DNA from: Aurantiochytrium sp. KH105
Lineage: Eukaryota; Sar; Bigyra; Thraustochytrida; Thraustochytriidae
NCBI GenBank assembly: GCA_003116975.1
Contig: BGKB01000205.1
Location: forward strand, 80,849-144,848
DNA length: 64,000 nt
Direction: 5' to 3'
Part shown: positions 37,470-46,946 of the stretch, in pieces
How the letters are laid out: each line of letters opens with the position of its first letter
How positions within the stretch are numbered: position 1 is the stretch's first letter
Notes under the pieces: model-generated
What the model saw: the letters and a program-made list of their open reading frames with translations, nothing else
Told to the model about the DNA's origin: nothing
Database searches by the model: none
Made by a program: the position numbers and the translations under genes

Positions 37470-37872
37470 GGCGAACCCTGGCCGCTGGCTTGCGATCTCG
37501 TTCCAGCGTAGTCTATGATCAATCATGCCTTTCTTTTGGTAAACAACATTTTTGCACGCACCTCTTCATCTCTCTCTCTCTCTCTCTCCCTCTTTGACAA
37601 CGCGCCCTTCATTGCAACATGACAATGAGAACAAAACACAACAATGATATATCTTCAAGTGTACAGCTTGTCTCAAAGCACAAGAGCTAATATTGCAAAT
37701 GGGCCAAAAAATCCTCGCGTCTTGACGGGAGGACCAAAGAGCGCGCGCAAATTTTGCCGCCGCCGCGCAGCGTGCGACGAACCCGTCTGTACACACTTGA
37801 GCCCGCCCTAAAAATAACATTTAGAACAACGAGCAAGCAAAGATAAGTCCGAGCACCCACGTCTTCATCGAC
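37470..37872. other. Convergent 3' region between M20 peptidase and LRRC57-like genes
   Basis: 403 bp with a (CT)n run at 37569-37589. Nothing coding is seen. Confidence 0.6.
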
Positions 37873-38703
37873 TCAAGGTTTAATCTCTCGCCCCACGTCG
37901 TCCGCGAGACCGCAAATACTACGATCCGGATGGAGACCCTGCGAAATGCCCTTATTGATTCGCTCTGCTCGACGTGCCATGAAAAGGTCGAATCCAGGCG
38001 TCTCGCGCAGTATCCCCACTGTAATCGGATTGCCATCGAGTTGCAAGAGGTGGATCTCTGTCTTTGCAAAAATCTCACTTGGCACACTTGCTAGCTGGTT
38101 GTTGCGCGCCTTGAGACACTTTAGCTTGGTCATCTCACCCATGGCTGGTGGCAAGGTTTGCACGGCATTGTCATCAATGTCGAGCTCTTCGAGGGCCTGC
38201 AGCGCCTCAAAACCGAATGAAGGCGCGAAACCCGTGATTCGATTATGAGAAAGATTTGCCAATGCCGTACACGGCGGTAGCGCCAGGCGCGGATGCCCCA
38301 CCTCACCTTCGAAGGCGTTATACGAAAGGTCAAGCTTTTTCAGCTTTTGCCGAGGCAGCACCGCTGCCACCGTGTGCAACTTGTTGTGGTCCGCAAGTAG
38401 CGTGTGCAATTCGCTCAAATGGATGAGCTCCATGGGAAGCTCCTGCAGCGCATTACAGCTCAGCCGCAGGCTCTGCAGTTTCATGAGAACTCCAATCTGC
38501 GATGTCAGGTTCTCCAAGGCGTTCCCACTGAGGTCGAGGCTTCGTAGCCTGTCTCCGAGCAGCCACACCTCCGCCGGGACGCGCGTCAGCTTGCACTTGG
38601 CCAGCACCAGTCTGCCAGTCTTGCCGCCCGTCTCCACTGCGCCGCTTACGCCGCCCTTGCTCTTGTCCGCCGTCGTCAGCGCCGTCGACGAGGAGGTCCC
38701 CAT
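37873..38703 (-). CDS. LRRC57-like leucine-rich-repeat protein, predicted N-myristoylated
   Basis: 276 residues from the ATG at 38703; the frame extends two codons further only to a TTG. The N-terminus MGTSSSTA has Gly2 and Ser6, a consensus N-myristoylation site, as in animal LRRC57. It is followed by KTGRLVLAKCKLTRVPAEV and about seven LRRs of the short LxxLxLxxNxLxxLP class (LDLSGNALENL, LRLSCNALQELP, LDLSYNAFEG, LDIDDNAVQTLP). The end (LLQLDGNPITVGILRETPGF) matches the LRRC57 C-terminal cap. Human LRRC57 is 239 residues, so the length fits. It is probably membrane-tethered; its molecular role is not established. It is divergently arranged with BCKDHA. Confidence 0.85.
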   Translation of the reverse strand: MGTSSSTALTTADKSKGGVSGAVETGGKTGRLVLAKCKLTRVPAEVWLLGDRLRSLDLSGNALENLTSQIGVLMKLQSLRLSCNALQELPMELIHLSELHTLLADHNKLHTVAAVLPRQKLKKLDLSYNAFEGEVGHPRLALPPCTALANLSHNRITGFAPSFGFEALQALEELDIDDNAVQTLPPAMGEMTKLKCLKARNNQLASVPSEIFAKTEIHLLQLDGNPITVGILRETPGFDLFMARRAERINKGISQGLHPDRSICGLADDVGREIKP

Positions 38704-39360
38704 CGTCAAAGTAGTCGCTTTGTCGCTTTGATGCTTTCTTTGCTTTCAACTTTGCTTTGCTTTTATGCGTTATTGCAAAGTCCAGCCTGACTGAGCCTGA
38801 TCGGCCAGCGGGTTGGTTCTCCATCCACTGGGCAGGTTCTCGTGGCCAGATCAAAAGCAACAGATGATCACATTCACGAGTACACTAGCCTTGTCCAGGA
38901 TGCGCACGCGCAAGCGCTCTTCTCTCGAGTGAGTAGTAACTCGCTTCGTAGTATCTCGCTTCGTACCGCATCGCATCGCATTGCACATCACATCACATCG
39001 CCCGCTGCTGCACACCCTTGCCGCGCCAAACTAGTCCAATATAGTCTTGGAACTATAGATTGTGCAACATTGTGTCCCAATGCGAGGATTTGGCACAAAG
39101 CGGCAAATTCCGGCAAGACGAAGGACTGACCCGGCGCGCGCTTTGGCAAGCGCGCGCGCGCGGCGGAGCAGACCGCCTTCTCCGGCTTCCGCCCGACCAC
39201 CCACGCCCGCGTCTCGCTCACGCGCCACGACCCCGCGCATCTCTCGCCTCGCCTCGCCTCGCCTCGCCCCGCTGGCGGACGGACGAACGGACGCAGCCAC
39301 GCCCGAACGTGCTACGCCGAGGCGGACCAGGATAGGACCCCGGAAACAGCGCTAAAGAAG
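38704..39360. promoter_or_regulatory. Bidirectional promoter region, LRRC57-like / BCKDHA
   Basis: 657 bp between two divergent start codons. It contains TCGCATCGCAT-like repeats near 38960 and a CCTCG array at about 39245-39269, close to the BCKDHA start. No TATA box is evident. The promoter role is inferred from position. Confidence 0.5.
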
Positions 39361-40638
39361 ATGCTCCTCGCGAACTCGCGCGGCATGCTCGCGGCGAGCC
39401 GGCGCGCGGCGGTCGCGGCGAACGCGATGCAGCTGCGATCCCTGACGACGGGCGTCTCAGGCGCTGCAGACAAGCTCACGTATGAGTTCACCGATAAGCT
39501 GGACCTCATCAAGCCCGAGTCCTACGAATCACGCAAGGCGTACCAGGTCATTGGCGAAGATGGCAAGCTCCGTCAGAGCAAAGAGCCCTCGCTGAGCGCC
39601 GAGCTCTGCCAAAAAATGTACGAGAACATGGTCCGTCTGCAAGTCATGGACCACGTGCTCTACGAGGCGCAGCGCCAGGGCCGCATCTCCTTTTACATGC
39701 AGACCAACGGCGAGGAGGGCATCAACATTGGGTCGGCCGCCGCACTCAAGCACGAAGATGTCGTCTTTGCGCAGTACCGTGAGGCTGGCGTTCTCATGTG
39801 GCGCGGCTTCTCGTTGCAAAACTTTGCCGACCAGTGCTTTAGCAACGCCGACGATCCAGGCAAGGGCCGCCAGATGCCCATTCACTACGGTTCCGTCGAA
39901 CACAACTTTCACACCATTAGCAGCCCGCTCACCACCCAGGTTCCCCAGGCTGCCGGTGCCGCCTACGCTTTTCGCGACGCTGGCAAGGACGGCCCCGTCG
40001 TCGCCACCTATTTTGGCGAGGGCGCAGCGAGTGAGGGCGACTTCCACGCCGGCATGAACTTTGCCGCAACGCTCGAGTGCCCCATTCTCTTTCTCTGCCG
40101 CAACAACCAGTACGCCATTAGCACGCCCGTGCAGGACCAGTTCCGCGGTGATGGCATTGTCTCTCGCGCACAGGGCTATGGCATGGCCTCAATCCGCGTT
40201 GACGGTAACGACACCATTGCCGTTTACGAGGCCGTGTCGGAGGCCCGTGCCTATGCTCGCGAGAACAACCGCCCCGTGCTTGTCGAGATGATGTCGTACC
40301 GCATCGGCCACCACTCCACCTCGGATGACTCGACCGCGTACCGTCCTATTGAGGAAATCGAGAGCTGGAAGGAGACCGCGCACCCGATTCCCCGTTTCCG
40401 CAAGTACATGGAGGCCCACAACCTCTGGGACGAAGACAAGGAGACTGCGCTGCGCACTGATGTGCGCAAGGCCGTGCTCCAGGCCATGACCCGCGCCGAG
40501 GACAAGCCCAAGCCCGATGCTCTCGACAACCTTTTTGCCGATGTCTACACGGAAATGCCACAGAACCTCGTCGAGCAGCAGCGTGAGCTCTCAGAGCAGC
40601 TGAAAAAGTACCCGGCGCACTATGCAGTTCACCACTAG
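39361..40638 (+). CDS. BCKDHA: Branched-chain 2-oxoacid dehydrogenase E1 alpha subunit
   Basis: 425 residues. With the E1 beta subunit it decarboxylates the 2-oxoacids of Leu, Ile and Val using thiamine diphosphate and passes the acyl group to the lipoyl E2 in mitochondria. The first 35 residues are Arg/Ala-rich with no acidic residue, a transit peptide. The thiamine diphosphate motif runs from GEGAASEGD (219-227) to CRNNQYAIS (246-254). The phosphorylation loop RIGHHSTSDDSTAYR (314-328) carries Ser319, the equivalent of the serine inactivated by BCKD kinase in animals, so kinase control is likely retained. Length equals that of other eukaryotic E1 alpha proteins. The beta subunit is not in the window. 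Assignment is secure over pyruvate dehydrogenase because of the HHSTSDDS loop and overall pattern. Confidence 0.96.
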   Translation: MLLANSRGMLAASRRAAVAANAMQLRSLTTGVSGAADKLTYEFTDKLDLIKPESYESRKAYQVIGEDGKLRQSKEPSLSAELCQKMYENMVRLQVMDHVLYEAQRQGRISFYMQTNGEEGINIGSAAALKHEDVVFAQYREAGVLMWRGFSLQNFADQCFSNADDPGKGRQMPIHYGSVEHNFHTISSPLTTQVPQAAGAAYAFRDAGKDGPVVATYFGEGAASEGDFHAGMNFAATLECPILFLCRNNQYAISTPVQDQFRGDGIVSRAQGYGMASIRVDGNDTIAVYEAVSEARAYARENNRPVLVEMMSYRIGHHSTSDDSTAYRPIEEIESWKETAHPIPRFRKYMEAHNLWDEDKETALRTDVRKAVLQAMTRAEDKPKPDALDNLFADVYTEMPQNLVEQQRELSEQLKKYPAHYAVHH

Positions 40639-41045
40639 AGCCCATGACTTTCGACGGATAGACGGCGGGCGATCCACTGTCAGTCTTCTCTCTCTGTCTT
40701 TCTTTTGCTTTTATACTCCCTTTATTTCGTAAAATTATGTTGCACTCCTACGGCCATTGCGCTCACGCTTGAAACGCTTAACACCAAACAAAACAAAACA
40801 AAAAACATCCAGAAATAAAGGTTGAAAGAAAGCCCTTGAGATCATCTGTCGCCTCTTGCAAATCTAATTTCGACGTAGGGTCGAGTTCTTTCTTTTGGTC
40901 AAATCCATTCATTGCCTGGCTCGTGAGTTCGAAAGTAAAACATTAAAATTCTCTTTAGAATTCTCTTCTTCTAACGCTCTAGTCGCGTCGACACGACGCC
41001 GCGCCCCCAGTGCAGAGTTCTGTGTGGGCGGGTCGGGGTATAAGT
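40639..41045. other. Convergent 3' region between BCKDHA and UMP synthase
   Basis: 407 bp, clearly more AT-rich than the flanking genes. An AATAAA at 40814-40819 on the plus strand is a possible polyadenylation signal for BCKDHA. Confidence 0.55.
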
Positions 41046-42575
41046 TCATTTGTCGACGCCGTATTCCTTGCGGTAGGCCTCGACGGCGGTCAGCACGCTG
41101 TCGTCAAAAGTAGTTCCTGAAGAGCGGAGAAAAGCCAAAAGGTCGTCGAGGCAGACAATCGAGTGCACGTCAAAGCCAAACTCCTTCTTGACTGCCTGAA
41201 TGGCGCTGAGCGAACCCTCCTTGGCGCGCTCCTGGCGATCGAGCGCAATGACGACGCCAATGATGCTGGCGTCTTCCACGGAGAGCATCTCGATGCACTC
41301 GCGCACGGCAGTACCGGCCGTGATGACATCATCAACGACGAGGACGCGCTTTCCCCGCACAGGAGCACCAACCAAGAGACCGCCCTCGCCATGGTCCTTC
41401 TTCTCCTTGCGGTTGTAGGCCACCGGAGTGTCCTTGCCGTACTTGCGGTACAGCGCCGTGGCAATCACGCTGGCGAGCGGGATACCCTTGTACGCGGGAC
41501 CAAAAAGAACATCAAACTCGACCTTGGAGCGCATGATCGCCTCAGCATAGAACTCGCCCAGACCGTCGAGGGCAGATCCGCTGTTAAAGAGACCCGCGTT
41601 GAAAAAGTACGGGCTCTCGCGGCCCGACTTGAGGGTGAACTTGCCAAACTTGAGCACCTCGCAGCGCAGCGCAAGCTCGAAAAACTGCTTCTGGAACGGC
41701 TCGAGCGCTTCCTCCGCACCCTCTGTCTTGGCGCGCTTCGCCGCAGGCTCGGCGTCTTCGGCGGCCTTGCGCACACCGTTGAGCAGATCACGGAACTTTT
41801 CTGCGGCCGCCTTCGGGTCCTCCGCGCGGGCAATACCTCGGGAGACAGGAACCAACAGGCCCATGCCGTCCGCGCGCAGGCCAGCCTTGGCGGCAGCCTC
41901 GAGATCGCCGCCCTGGAAACCGACGCCAGGCGCCAGAATCCACAGCGAGGGAGCCGCCGCGCGCGACTTGGCAAGGGCCTCCACGTCCGTGGCGCCCACC
42001 ACGAGGCCAACATTGTCCTTGGCGTTCCACTTTTCGCACAACTTGGCCACGCGCTCGTACAGGAGGCCGCCCTCAGTGAGCGCGACGGTCTCGAGGTCCT
42101 CCGAGCTTGGGTTCGACGTCTTACAGAGCACAAAAGCTCCCCGCGTTTCGTCCTCGCCGACGAAGGGCGCAATGGAGTCCTCGCCCATGTACGGGCTCAG
42201 GGTCACGCAGTGCGCCTTGTAGGCGTCATAGGCGGCCGTCGCGTACGCCTTGGCCGTGCTGGAAATGTCGCCGCGCTTGACATCAAGGACGACGGGAATC
42301 TCGGCCGGCACCGCAGCCACGACGCGCTGCAGCGCCTCGACGCCCTCGGCGCCAAAGGCCTCGAAAAACGCCGCGTTCGGCTTGTACGCGGCGGCCACGT
42401 GCTGGGTGGCCTTGATGAGCGCCTTGGAGAACTCAAAAGCGGCCTCGGCGTCGCTCTCGATGCCCTTGTCCTTCTTCACCTTGGCCACATCCTCCGCGTG
42501 CGGGTCCAGGCCCACGCAGACCAGCGAGTCGGCGGCCTTCACGCGCGCCTCCAGCGTCGCGAAGAAGCTCGGCAT
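41046..42575 (-). CDS. UMP synthase with inverted fusion order: OMP decarboxylase then orotate phosphoribosyltransferase
   Basis: 509 residues from the ATG at 42575; the frame above it reaches only a GTG. Residues 1-270 are OMP decarboxylase of the long bacterial-like class, with VVLDVKRGDISSTAKAYA (Asp98, Lys100, Asp103 as the catalytic charge network) and LAPGVGFQGGD near the phosphate site. An Ala/Lys-rich linker (about 270-290) leads into orotate phosphoribosyltransferase (291-509): FGPAYKGIPLA (358-368), the mobile loop YNRKEKKDHGEGG (387-399) and the PRPP motif VLVVDDVITAGTA (411-423). Together they convert orotate plus PRPP to OMP and OMP to UMP, the last two steps of pyrimidine synthesis. 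Animals and plants have the opposite order. The C-terminus GVDK is not a peroxisomal signal, unlike the glycosomal kinetoplastid enzyme. Confidence 0.96.
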   Translation of the reverse strand: MPSFFATLEARVKAADSLVCVGLDPHAEDVAKVKKDKGIESDAEAAFEFSKALIKATQHVAAAYKPNAAFFEAFGAEGVEALQRVVAAVPAEIPVVLDVKRGDISSTAKAYATAAYDAYKAHCVTLSPYMGEDSIAPFVGEDETRGAFVLCKTSNPSSEDLETVALTEGGLLYERVAKLCEKWNAKDNVGLVVGATDVEALAKSRAAAPSLWILAPGVGFQGGDLEAAAKAGLRADGMGLLVPVSRGIARAEDPKAAAEKFRDLLNGVRKAAEDAEPAAKRAKTEGAEEALEPFQKQFFELALRCEVLKFGKFTLKSGRESPYFFNAGLFNSGSALDGLGEFYAEAIMRSKVEFDVLFGPAYKGIPLASVIATALYRKYGKDTPVAYNRKEKKDHGEGGLLVGAPVRGKRVLVVDDVITAGTAVRECIEMLSVEDASIIGVVIALDRQERAKEGSLSAIQAVKKEFGFDVHSIVCLDDLLAFLRSSGTTFDDSVLTAVEAYRKEYGVDK

Positions 42576-43259
42576 CCTGCCCGCGTCCGCGGCCGCGTCC
42601 TCCACCTCGTCGCTGCAAGCGAGCGCAGCCAGCCACCCACCCACCGCCCGCGAGCGCCCCCGGCCCCCGCGATCCAGCGCTCGCTCGCTCGCTCACGCGC
42701 TCACGCGCGGCCGCCGCGTCGCGTGCGTCGCGTGCGTCGCGTCGCGTCGCGTCGCGCTCGCCGCGGGCTCCGTCGCGCTCGTGCGGGCGTCGGGGTTGGC
42801 GGTCTGCCCCGCCGCTCTGCGCTGCTCCGCCCTCTGCATCTCTCGCGCCCAACCATCATCATCTCATCCGCCCAAGGATCCGAGGATCGGCGTCTCCGCC
42901 AGCCCGAGGCGCCGCAGAACCTGATACGGCGCCCGGCCCGCGGCGGCAGCGCGGCGCGGCGCGGCGCGGCCAGGGCAGGGCAGGGCAGGCCGGGGCAGGG
43001 CGGGCGGCGGGCGCGCGGCTGCGTCTGTCTCCCTCGCCGTGCCGGGGATTCGCATTCGCATCGCGCGCGACCGGCGGCGACCACGCGTTGATTTGGCGCA
43101 GGGCGCGCGCGGGCGACGTGCGCGCGCGGCGCTCGGGCGGGAGCGGGGCCGGGCGCGAGCGGGAGGAGCGAGCTCGCTCGCTGCGTGGACGCGCGTGTCC
43201 CTGGACAGGGCCGCTGCGTCGCACCGCGCTGCGTGAGGCGGCGCTGCGCGTCGTGGGCG
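42576..43259. promoter_or_regulatory. Bidirectional promoter region, UMP synthase / OGDH E1-like
   Basis: 684 bp of very GC-rich DNA between divergent starts, with GCTC (GAGC) repeats near 42671-42693, GCGTC repeats at 42716-42760 and GGGCA repeats near 42972-43005. The promoter role is inferred from position. Confidence 0.5.
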
Positions 43260-46200
43260 ATGAGGAGAGGCTTCTTCGCGCTCGCGCACAAATCCCTCGT
43301 GGGCCAGGATGCCGCGCGGCTCCGGGCGAGGAGACCGATGCTGCGTACGCGCAGACTCTTCTCGCAGTCGAGCAGCGAACCAGATGCTGCCGCAGACCAT
43401 GCAACGCCGGAAAACAATGTGCGCCTGGCACAGCTCGTCCAGGCATACAAAAGCCACGGCCACCTTCTTGCGACGGTGGACCCTCTCAAACTGGCGTACT
43501 CAGACCCGCTGCGCGCCCCATACTATGTCCAGGACGTACCCGTACTGCAGCCCGAATACTATGGGCTGCGCTGTGATCGGGAAATGTTAGGCAAGACATT
43601 CTGGATTGGCAACGCGCTCGAACCCTTGCTCCAGGGACCGCACCACAAACTCTCGGATATTCTCGCCACCTTGCGCAAAGTCTACACGGGAAACATCGGC
43701 AGCCAGTTCGCGCACATTTTGCGGCCCGATTGCGTTGAATGGCTCAACCGTCGCGTCATCGAGCACTCCATGGTGGAGACCTCCCCCACGGAAAAACGCG
43801 ACATATTGAGTAAAATATCCCATGCGACGTTGTTCGAAGAGTTTTGTGGGTCAAGACTCTCGGGCGCCAAGCGCTTCTCCCTCGAGGGCTGCGAAGCTCT
43901 CATCCCAGGTCTCGAGGCTCTTTTGGAGGAAAGCGCGGCCCGTGGCGTGCGCGCCATCGAAATGGGCATGACCCATCGCGGTCGTCTCAACGTCTTGAAA
44001 AACGTCATGCACGTCCCACTGGCAGCCGTTGTGCATCAGTTTCAGCCCTACCTTCCTGACGATGACGAGCATCCCAACAACTCTGACGACGTGCGCTATC
44101 ACCTCGGGACATCTGTTGTGCGAATGTTTGGCTACGGTTCCGGTACCCGTGAGCTCCGTGTCTCGCTCGCAGCAAACCCTTCGCATCTCGAGAGCGTCAA
44201 CAGCGTCGTCCTCGGCAAAACGCGCGCACGGCAGTTTCTCATGCGAGGGAGCATCGTGGAGGACGACAGTGGCGCCAACCTCGTCGGCCAGACGCGCAAA
44301 CGCGGCTCCGTCGATTACAGTCCAAGTGACGACGCCAAACGCGAGTCCATGGCCGTCCTTTTGCACGGAGACGCATCTTTTTACCAAGGTTCCGTTCGCG
44401 AGGTCCTTGGATTCAGCAACCTGCGCGACTACACGACGGGCGGCACCGTGCACATCATTATCAACAACCAAATCGGCTTCACTACGCTTCCCAAAGAATC
44501 GCACTCCTCCGTCTACTGCTCGGATGTGGCCTTGTCCATCGGTGCGCCCGTTTTCCATGTCAATGGCGATGACCCCGAGGCCTTTGTGCGCGTCTGCCGG
44601 ACTGCCGCCGAGTATCGCCAGCGTTTTGGTCGCGACTGCATCATCAATCTATGGGGCTATCGCCGCCACGGCCACAACGAAATGGACGATCCTGGTCTCA
44701 CACAGCCAATCATGTACAATGTCGTGAATCGCCTGCCGAGGCTCATGGACCTCTATTCCAGAAAGCTTGTTCACGAAGGGGTCGTGTCAGACCAAGATGC
44801 CGTCGAATCAGAACGCGAGGCCATCGTCGATTCTTACAAGGCCAGCTTTTCAGACTTTTGGAAAGACGGTCAGGAACCTCGCGATGAGGTTACCTCGTAC
44901 TGGAACGAACTCGGTATGCTCACCTCGCAAGGTCACAATAGCAATCGCATTGCGCGTCGCCAGCTCTTGCAAACTACCGTCACCGGCGTGCACGCGGAAC
45001 TTCTTCGCTCGTACGGACGGGCCATTTTCACGCTGCCTGCCGACTACCGCTTCAAGGTCCATCCCAAGGTGCGTGAAGTTTTTCAGCAGCGCCTCTCATC
45101 GATCGAAGTTGGGGCAGGCAAGACGATTCGATGGGCCACGGCCGAGGCGCTCGCTTTTGCATCCCTCTTGGAGGACGGCTTCCATATCCGTCTCAGTGGC
45201 CAGGATGTCGAGCGCGGAACCTTCAATCAGCGCCACGGCGTGTTGTGCGACCAGGAGCGTTCTGAGCGAGGCAACGAGAGAATCTACAAGCCGTGGACCA
45301 ACTTGCAGCTGCTTAGCTGGCACCAAGAAGACATTCGTCGCGATCTCGTCAAACGCGCAAACTCGCAGGCGCTTCTACCTTCGACAACTGCTGGCGGCTA
45401 TTCTAAAAGTGGCAAAGGCAGCGGGAGCGCAGCCTCGCACGCCGATGAAGAGACAGATTTTGCTGCCGGCATTTACAACTTCCCTTCTGAAAAGGAAGGC
45501 GGCGATCACCTTCCCGAAACAGACTTTTATGCTGGGCTCTATCGCTTTGGCGGCGATAGCGACCCGGCCACCTCGAGGTCGCGAAACGGACATTCTGGTC
45601 CCAAGGTCGAGCGCCGCGTAGTACGCCCCGGCCAAAGCTCACTTGACTCGCCAAGGTCTGCCTCCACTTCTTCTTCTTCTTCTTCTTCTTCTTCGTCGTC
45701 GTCGTCGTCGTCGTCGTTGTTTTCCTCATCCTCATCTTCATCTTCGCCCTCTATCGCAAGCGAGGAGGAAGAGTATTTGGATGAAGATGAGGTCAAAGTT
45801 CGTGCGCACATTGAAAGTGAGCTCCACTCGATTCAAAAGGGACTCTCCCGCCGCGCCTGCGACCTGCGCAATCTTCGCAAGGTGCTGCGCTGGCGCGAGC
45901 CCACGGGAAAGCGCAAGAACGCGCCCGAGCTTGGCATTATGGAAATTTGCAATAGTCCACTCAGCGAAGAGGCCGTGCTTGGATTCGAACACGGATATAG
46001 TTTGTACTCGCCAAACATCATGGCCATTTGGGAAGCTCAGTTTGGCGACTTTAGCAATTGCGCGCAGACAATCATCGACACCTTTATTGCCAATGGCGAG
46101 GAGAAGTGGGTGAGATCCTCCGGCGTCGTCCTGCTTCTCCCGCATGGCTACGAGGGGCAAGGCCCGGACCATAGTTCGGCCAAGATTGAGCGTTTTCTTC

Positions 46201-46946
46201 AACTTTGTGCAGAAGACCCTACGCCTCCGCTCGGTTCGGCCAGCCTAGGCGCACAAGACGAGCTCAACCGGCTGGCCAAGGTCAACATGCACGTGCTCAA
46301 CCCAAGCACCCCTGCGCAGTACTTTCACGCACTGCGAAGACAAATGATGCTTCCTGTGCGCAAGCCTCTCATCATTTTCACCCCAAAGTACCTCCTGCAT
46401 CACCGTCCGTGCTCTTCGAGCCTCGATGAGCTGGGTCGGAACACACGATTTCACACCGTTTTGCAAGACCCTGCGCACGATGGCCACGGCATGCAGCGGA
46501 GGAACGTACGCAAAGTCTTGCTCTGCTCCGGAAAAATGTATTATCATCTCGCGCAGAAACGTGCAGCCTTGGGAATGCAGCAAGAAGTGGCCATTATCCG
46601 CATCGAGCAGCTTTCCCCCTTTCCATTCCACTCGGTCAGACACGAGCTCAGCAAGTACCTTTACAATAATGACGCACCCTACCCCGTGGAGCTCGTGTGG
46701 GTCCAAGAGGAGCCGAAAAACATGGGAGCTTGGACATATGTCAATGAGCGACTCCGTTGGGTCCTCGTCAACATGCCGCTTTCGGATGTCAATATGTCTT
46801 CCTTGCTCGAAAGGCCCTCCGTCGCTCCTATTGCGTACTGCGGTCGGCCCGTCGCCGCGTCTCCGGCAACAGGCTCTTTTGAACTTCATCGCAAGGAGAT
46901 GAACGACATTGTGAATGCTGCATTCGCACCTCCCAAGGACGTGTAG
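43260..46946 (+). CDS. 2-oxoglutarate dehydrogenase E1-like protein with a serine-rich insertion
   Basis: 1228 residues from the ATG at 43260, which opens an Arg-rich transit-like leader; upstream the frame begins only with GTG. The family is clear: LVQAYKSHGHLLATVDPL, MGMTHRGRLNVL (about 235-246), NPSHLE, HGDASFYQG (from His369), NNQIGFTT (402-409), YRRHGHNEMDDP and GQDVERGTF (about 646-654). These mark a thiamine diphosphate E1 of the OGDH/DHTKD1 family, which decarboxylates 2-oxoglutarate or 2-oxoadipate in mitochondria. About 210 residues (nt 45290-45920) are inserted between the WTNLQLL segment and ICNSPLSEEAVLGFEHG, with a long Ser run and acidic stretch; typical enzymes are continuous there and 920-1020 residues long. 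AGQG, common after HGDA, is replaced by FYQG. The main OGDH of this organism may be another gene; substrate is uncertain. Confidence 0.88.
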   Translation: MRRGFFALAHKSLVGQDAARLRARRPMLRTRRLFSQSSSEPDAAADHATPENNVRLAQLVQAYKSHGHLLATVDPLKLAYSDPLRAPYYVQDVPVLQPEYYGLRCDREMLGKTFWIGNALEPLLQGPHHKLSDILATLRKVYTGNIGSQFAHILRPDCVEWLNRRVIEHSMVETSPTEKRDILSKISHATLFEEFCGSRLSGAKRFSLEGCEALIPGLEALLEESAARGVRAIEMGMTHRGRLNVLKNVMHVPLAAVVHQFQPYLPDDDEHPNNSDDVRYHLGTSVVRMFGYGSGTRELRVSLAANPSHLESVNSVVLGKTRARQFLMRGSIVEDDSGANLVGQTRKRGSVDYSPSDDAKRESMAVLLHGDASFYQGSVREVLGFSNLRDYTTGGTVHIIINNQIGFTTLPKESHSSVYCSDVALSIGAPVFHVNGDDPEAFVRVCRTAAEYRQRFGRDCIINLWGYRRHGHNEMDDPGLTQPIMYNVVNRLPRLMDLYSRKLVHEGVVSDQDAVESEREAIVDSYKASFSDFWKDGQEPRDEVTSYWNELGMLTSQGHNSNRIARRQLLQTTVTGVHAELLRSYGRAIFTLPADYRFKVHPKVREVFQQRLSSIEVGAGKTIRWATAEALAFASLLEDGFHIRLSGQDVERGTFNQRHGVLCDQERSERGNERIYKPWTNLQLLSWHQEDIRRDLVKRANSQALLPSTTAGGYSKSGKGSGSAASHADEETDFAAGIYNFPSEKEGGDHLPETDFYAGLYRFGGDSDPATSRSRNGHSGPKVERRVVRPGQSSLDSPRSASTSSSSSSSSSSSSSSSSLFSSSSSSSSPSIASEEEEYLDEDEVKVRAHIESELHSIQKGLSRRACDLRNLRKVLRWREPTGKRKNAPELGIMEICNSPLSEEAVLGFEHGYSLYSPNIMAIWEAQFGDFSNCAQTIIDTFIANGEEKWVRSSGVVLLLPHGYEGQGPDHSSAKIERFLQLCAEDPTPPLGSASLGAQDELNRLAKVNMHVLNPSTPAQYFHALRRQMMLPVRKPLIIFTPKYLLHHRPCSSSLDELGRNTRFHTVLQDPAHDGHGMQRRNVRKVLLCSGKMYYHLAQKRAALGMQQEVAIIRIEQLSPFPFHSVRHELSKYLYNNDAPYPVELVWVQEEPKNMGAWTYVNERLRWVLVNMPLSDVNMSSLLERPSVAPIAYCGRPVAASPATGSFELHRKEMNDIVNAAFAPPKDV
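45661..45754 (+). repeat. TTC/TCG/TCA triplet tract encoding polyserine
   Basis: A run of TCT, TCG and TCA serine codons inside the OGDH E1-like insertion, giving two serine blocks separated by Leu-Phe. Confidence 0.9.

Noticed and set aside
41163-43091. Plus-strand frame of 642 residues
   Set aside because: Antisense to UMP synthase, whose catalytic motifs are on the minus strand.
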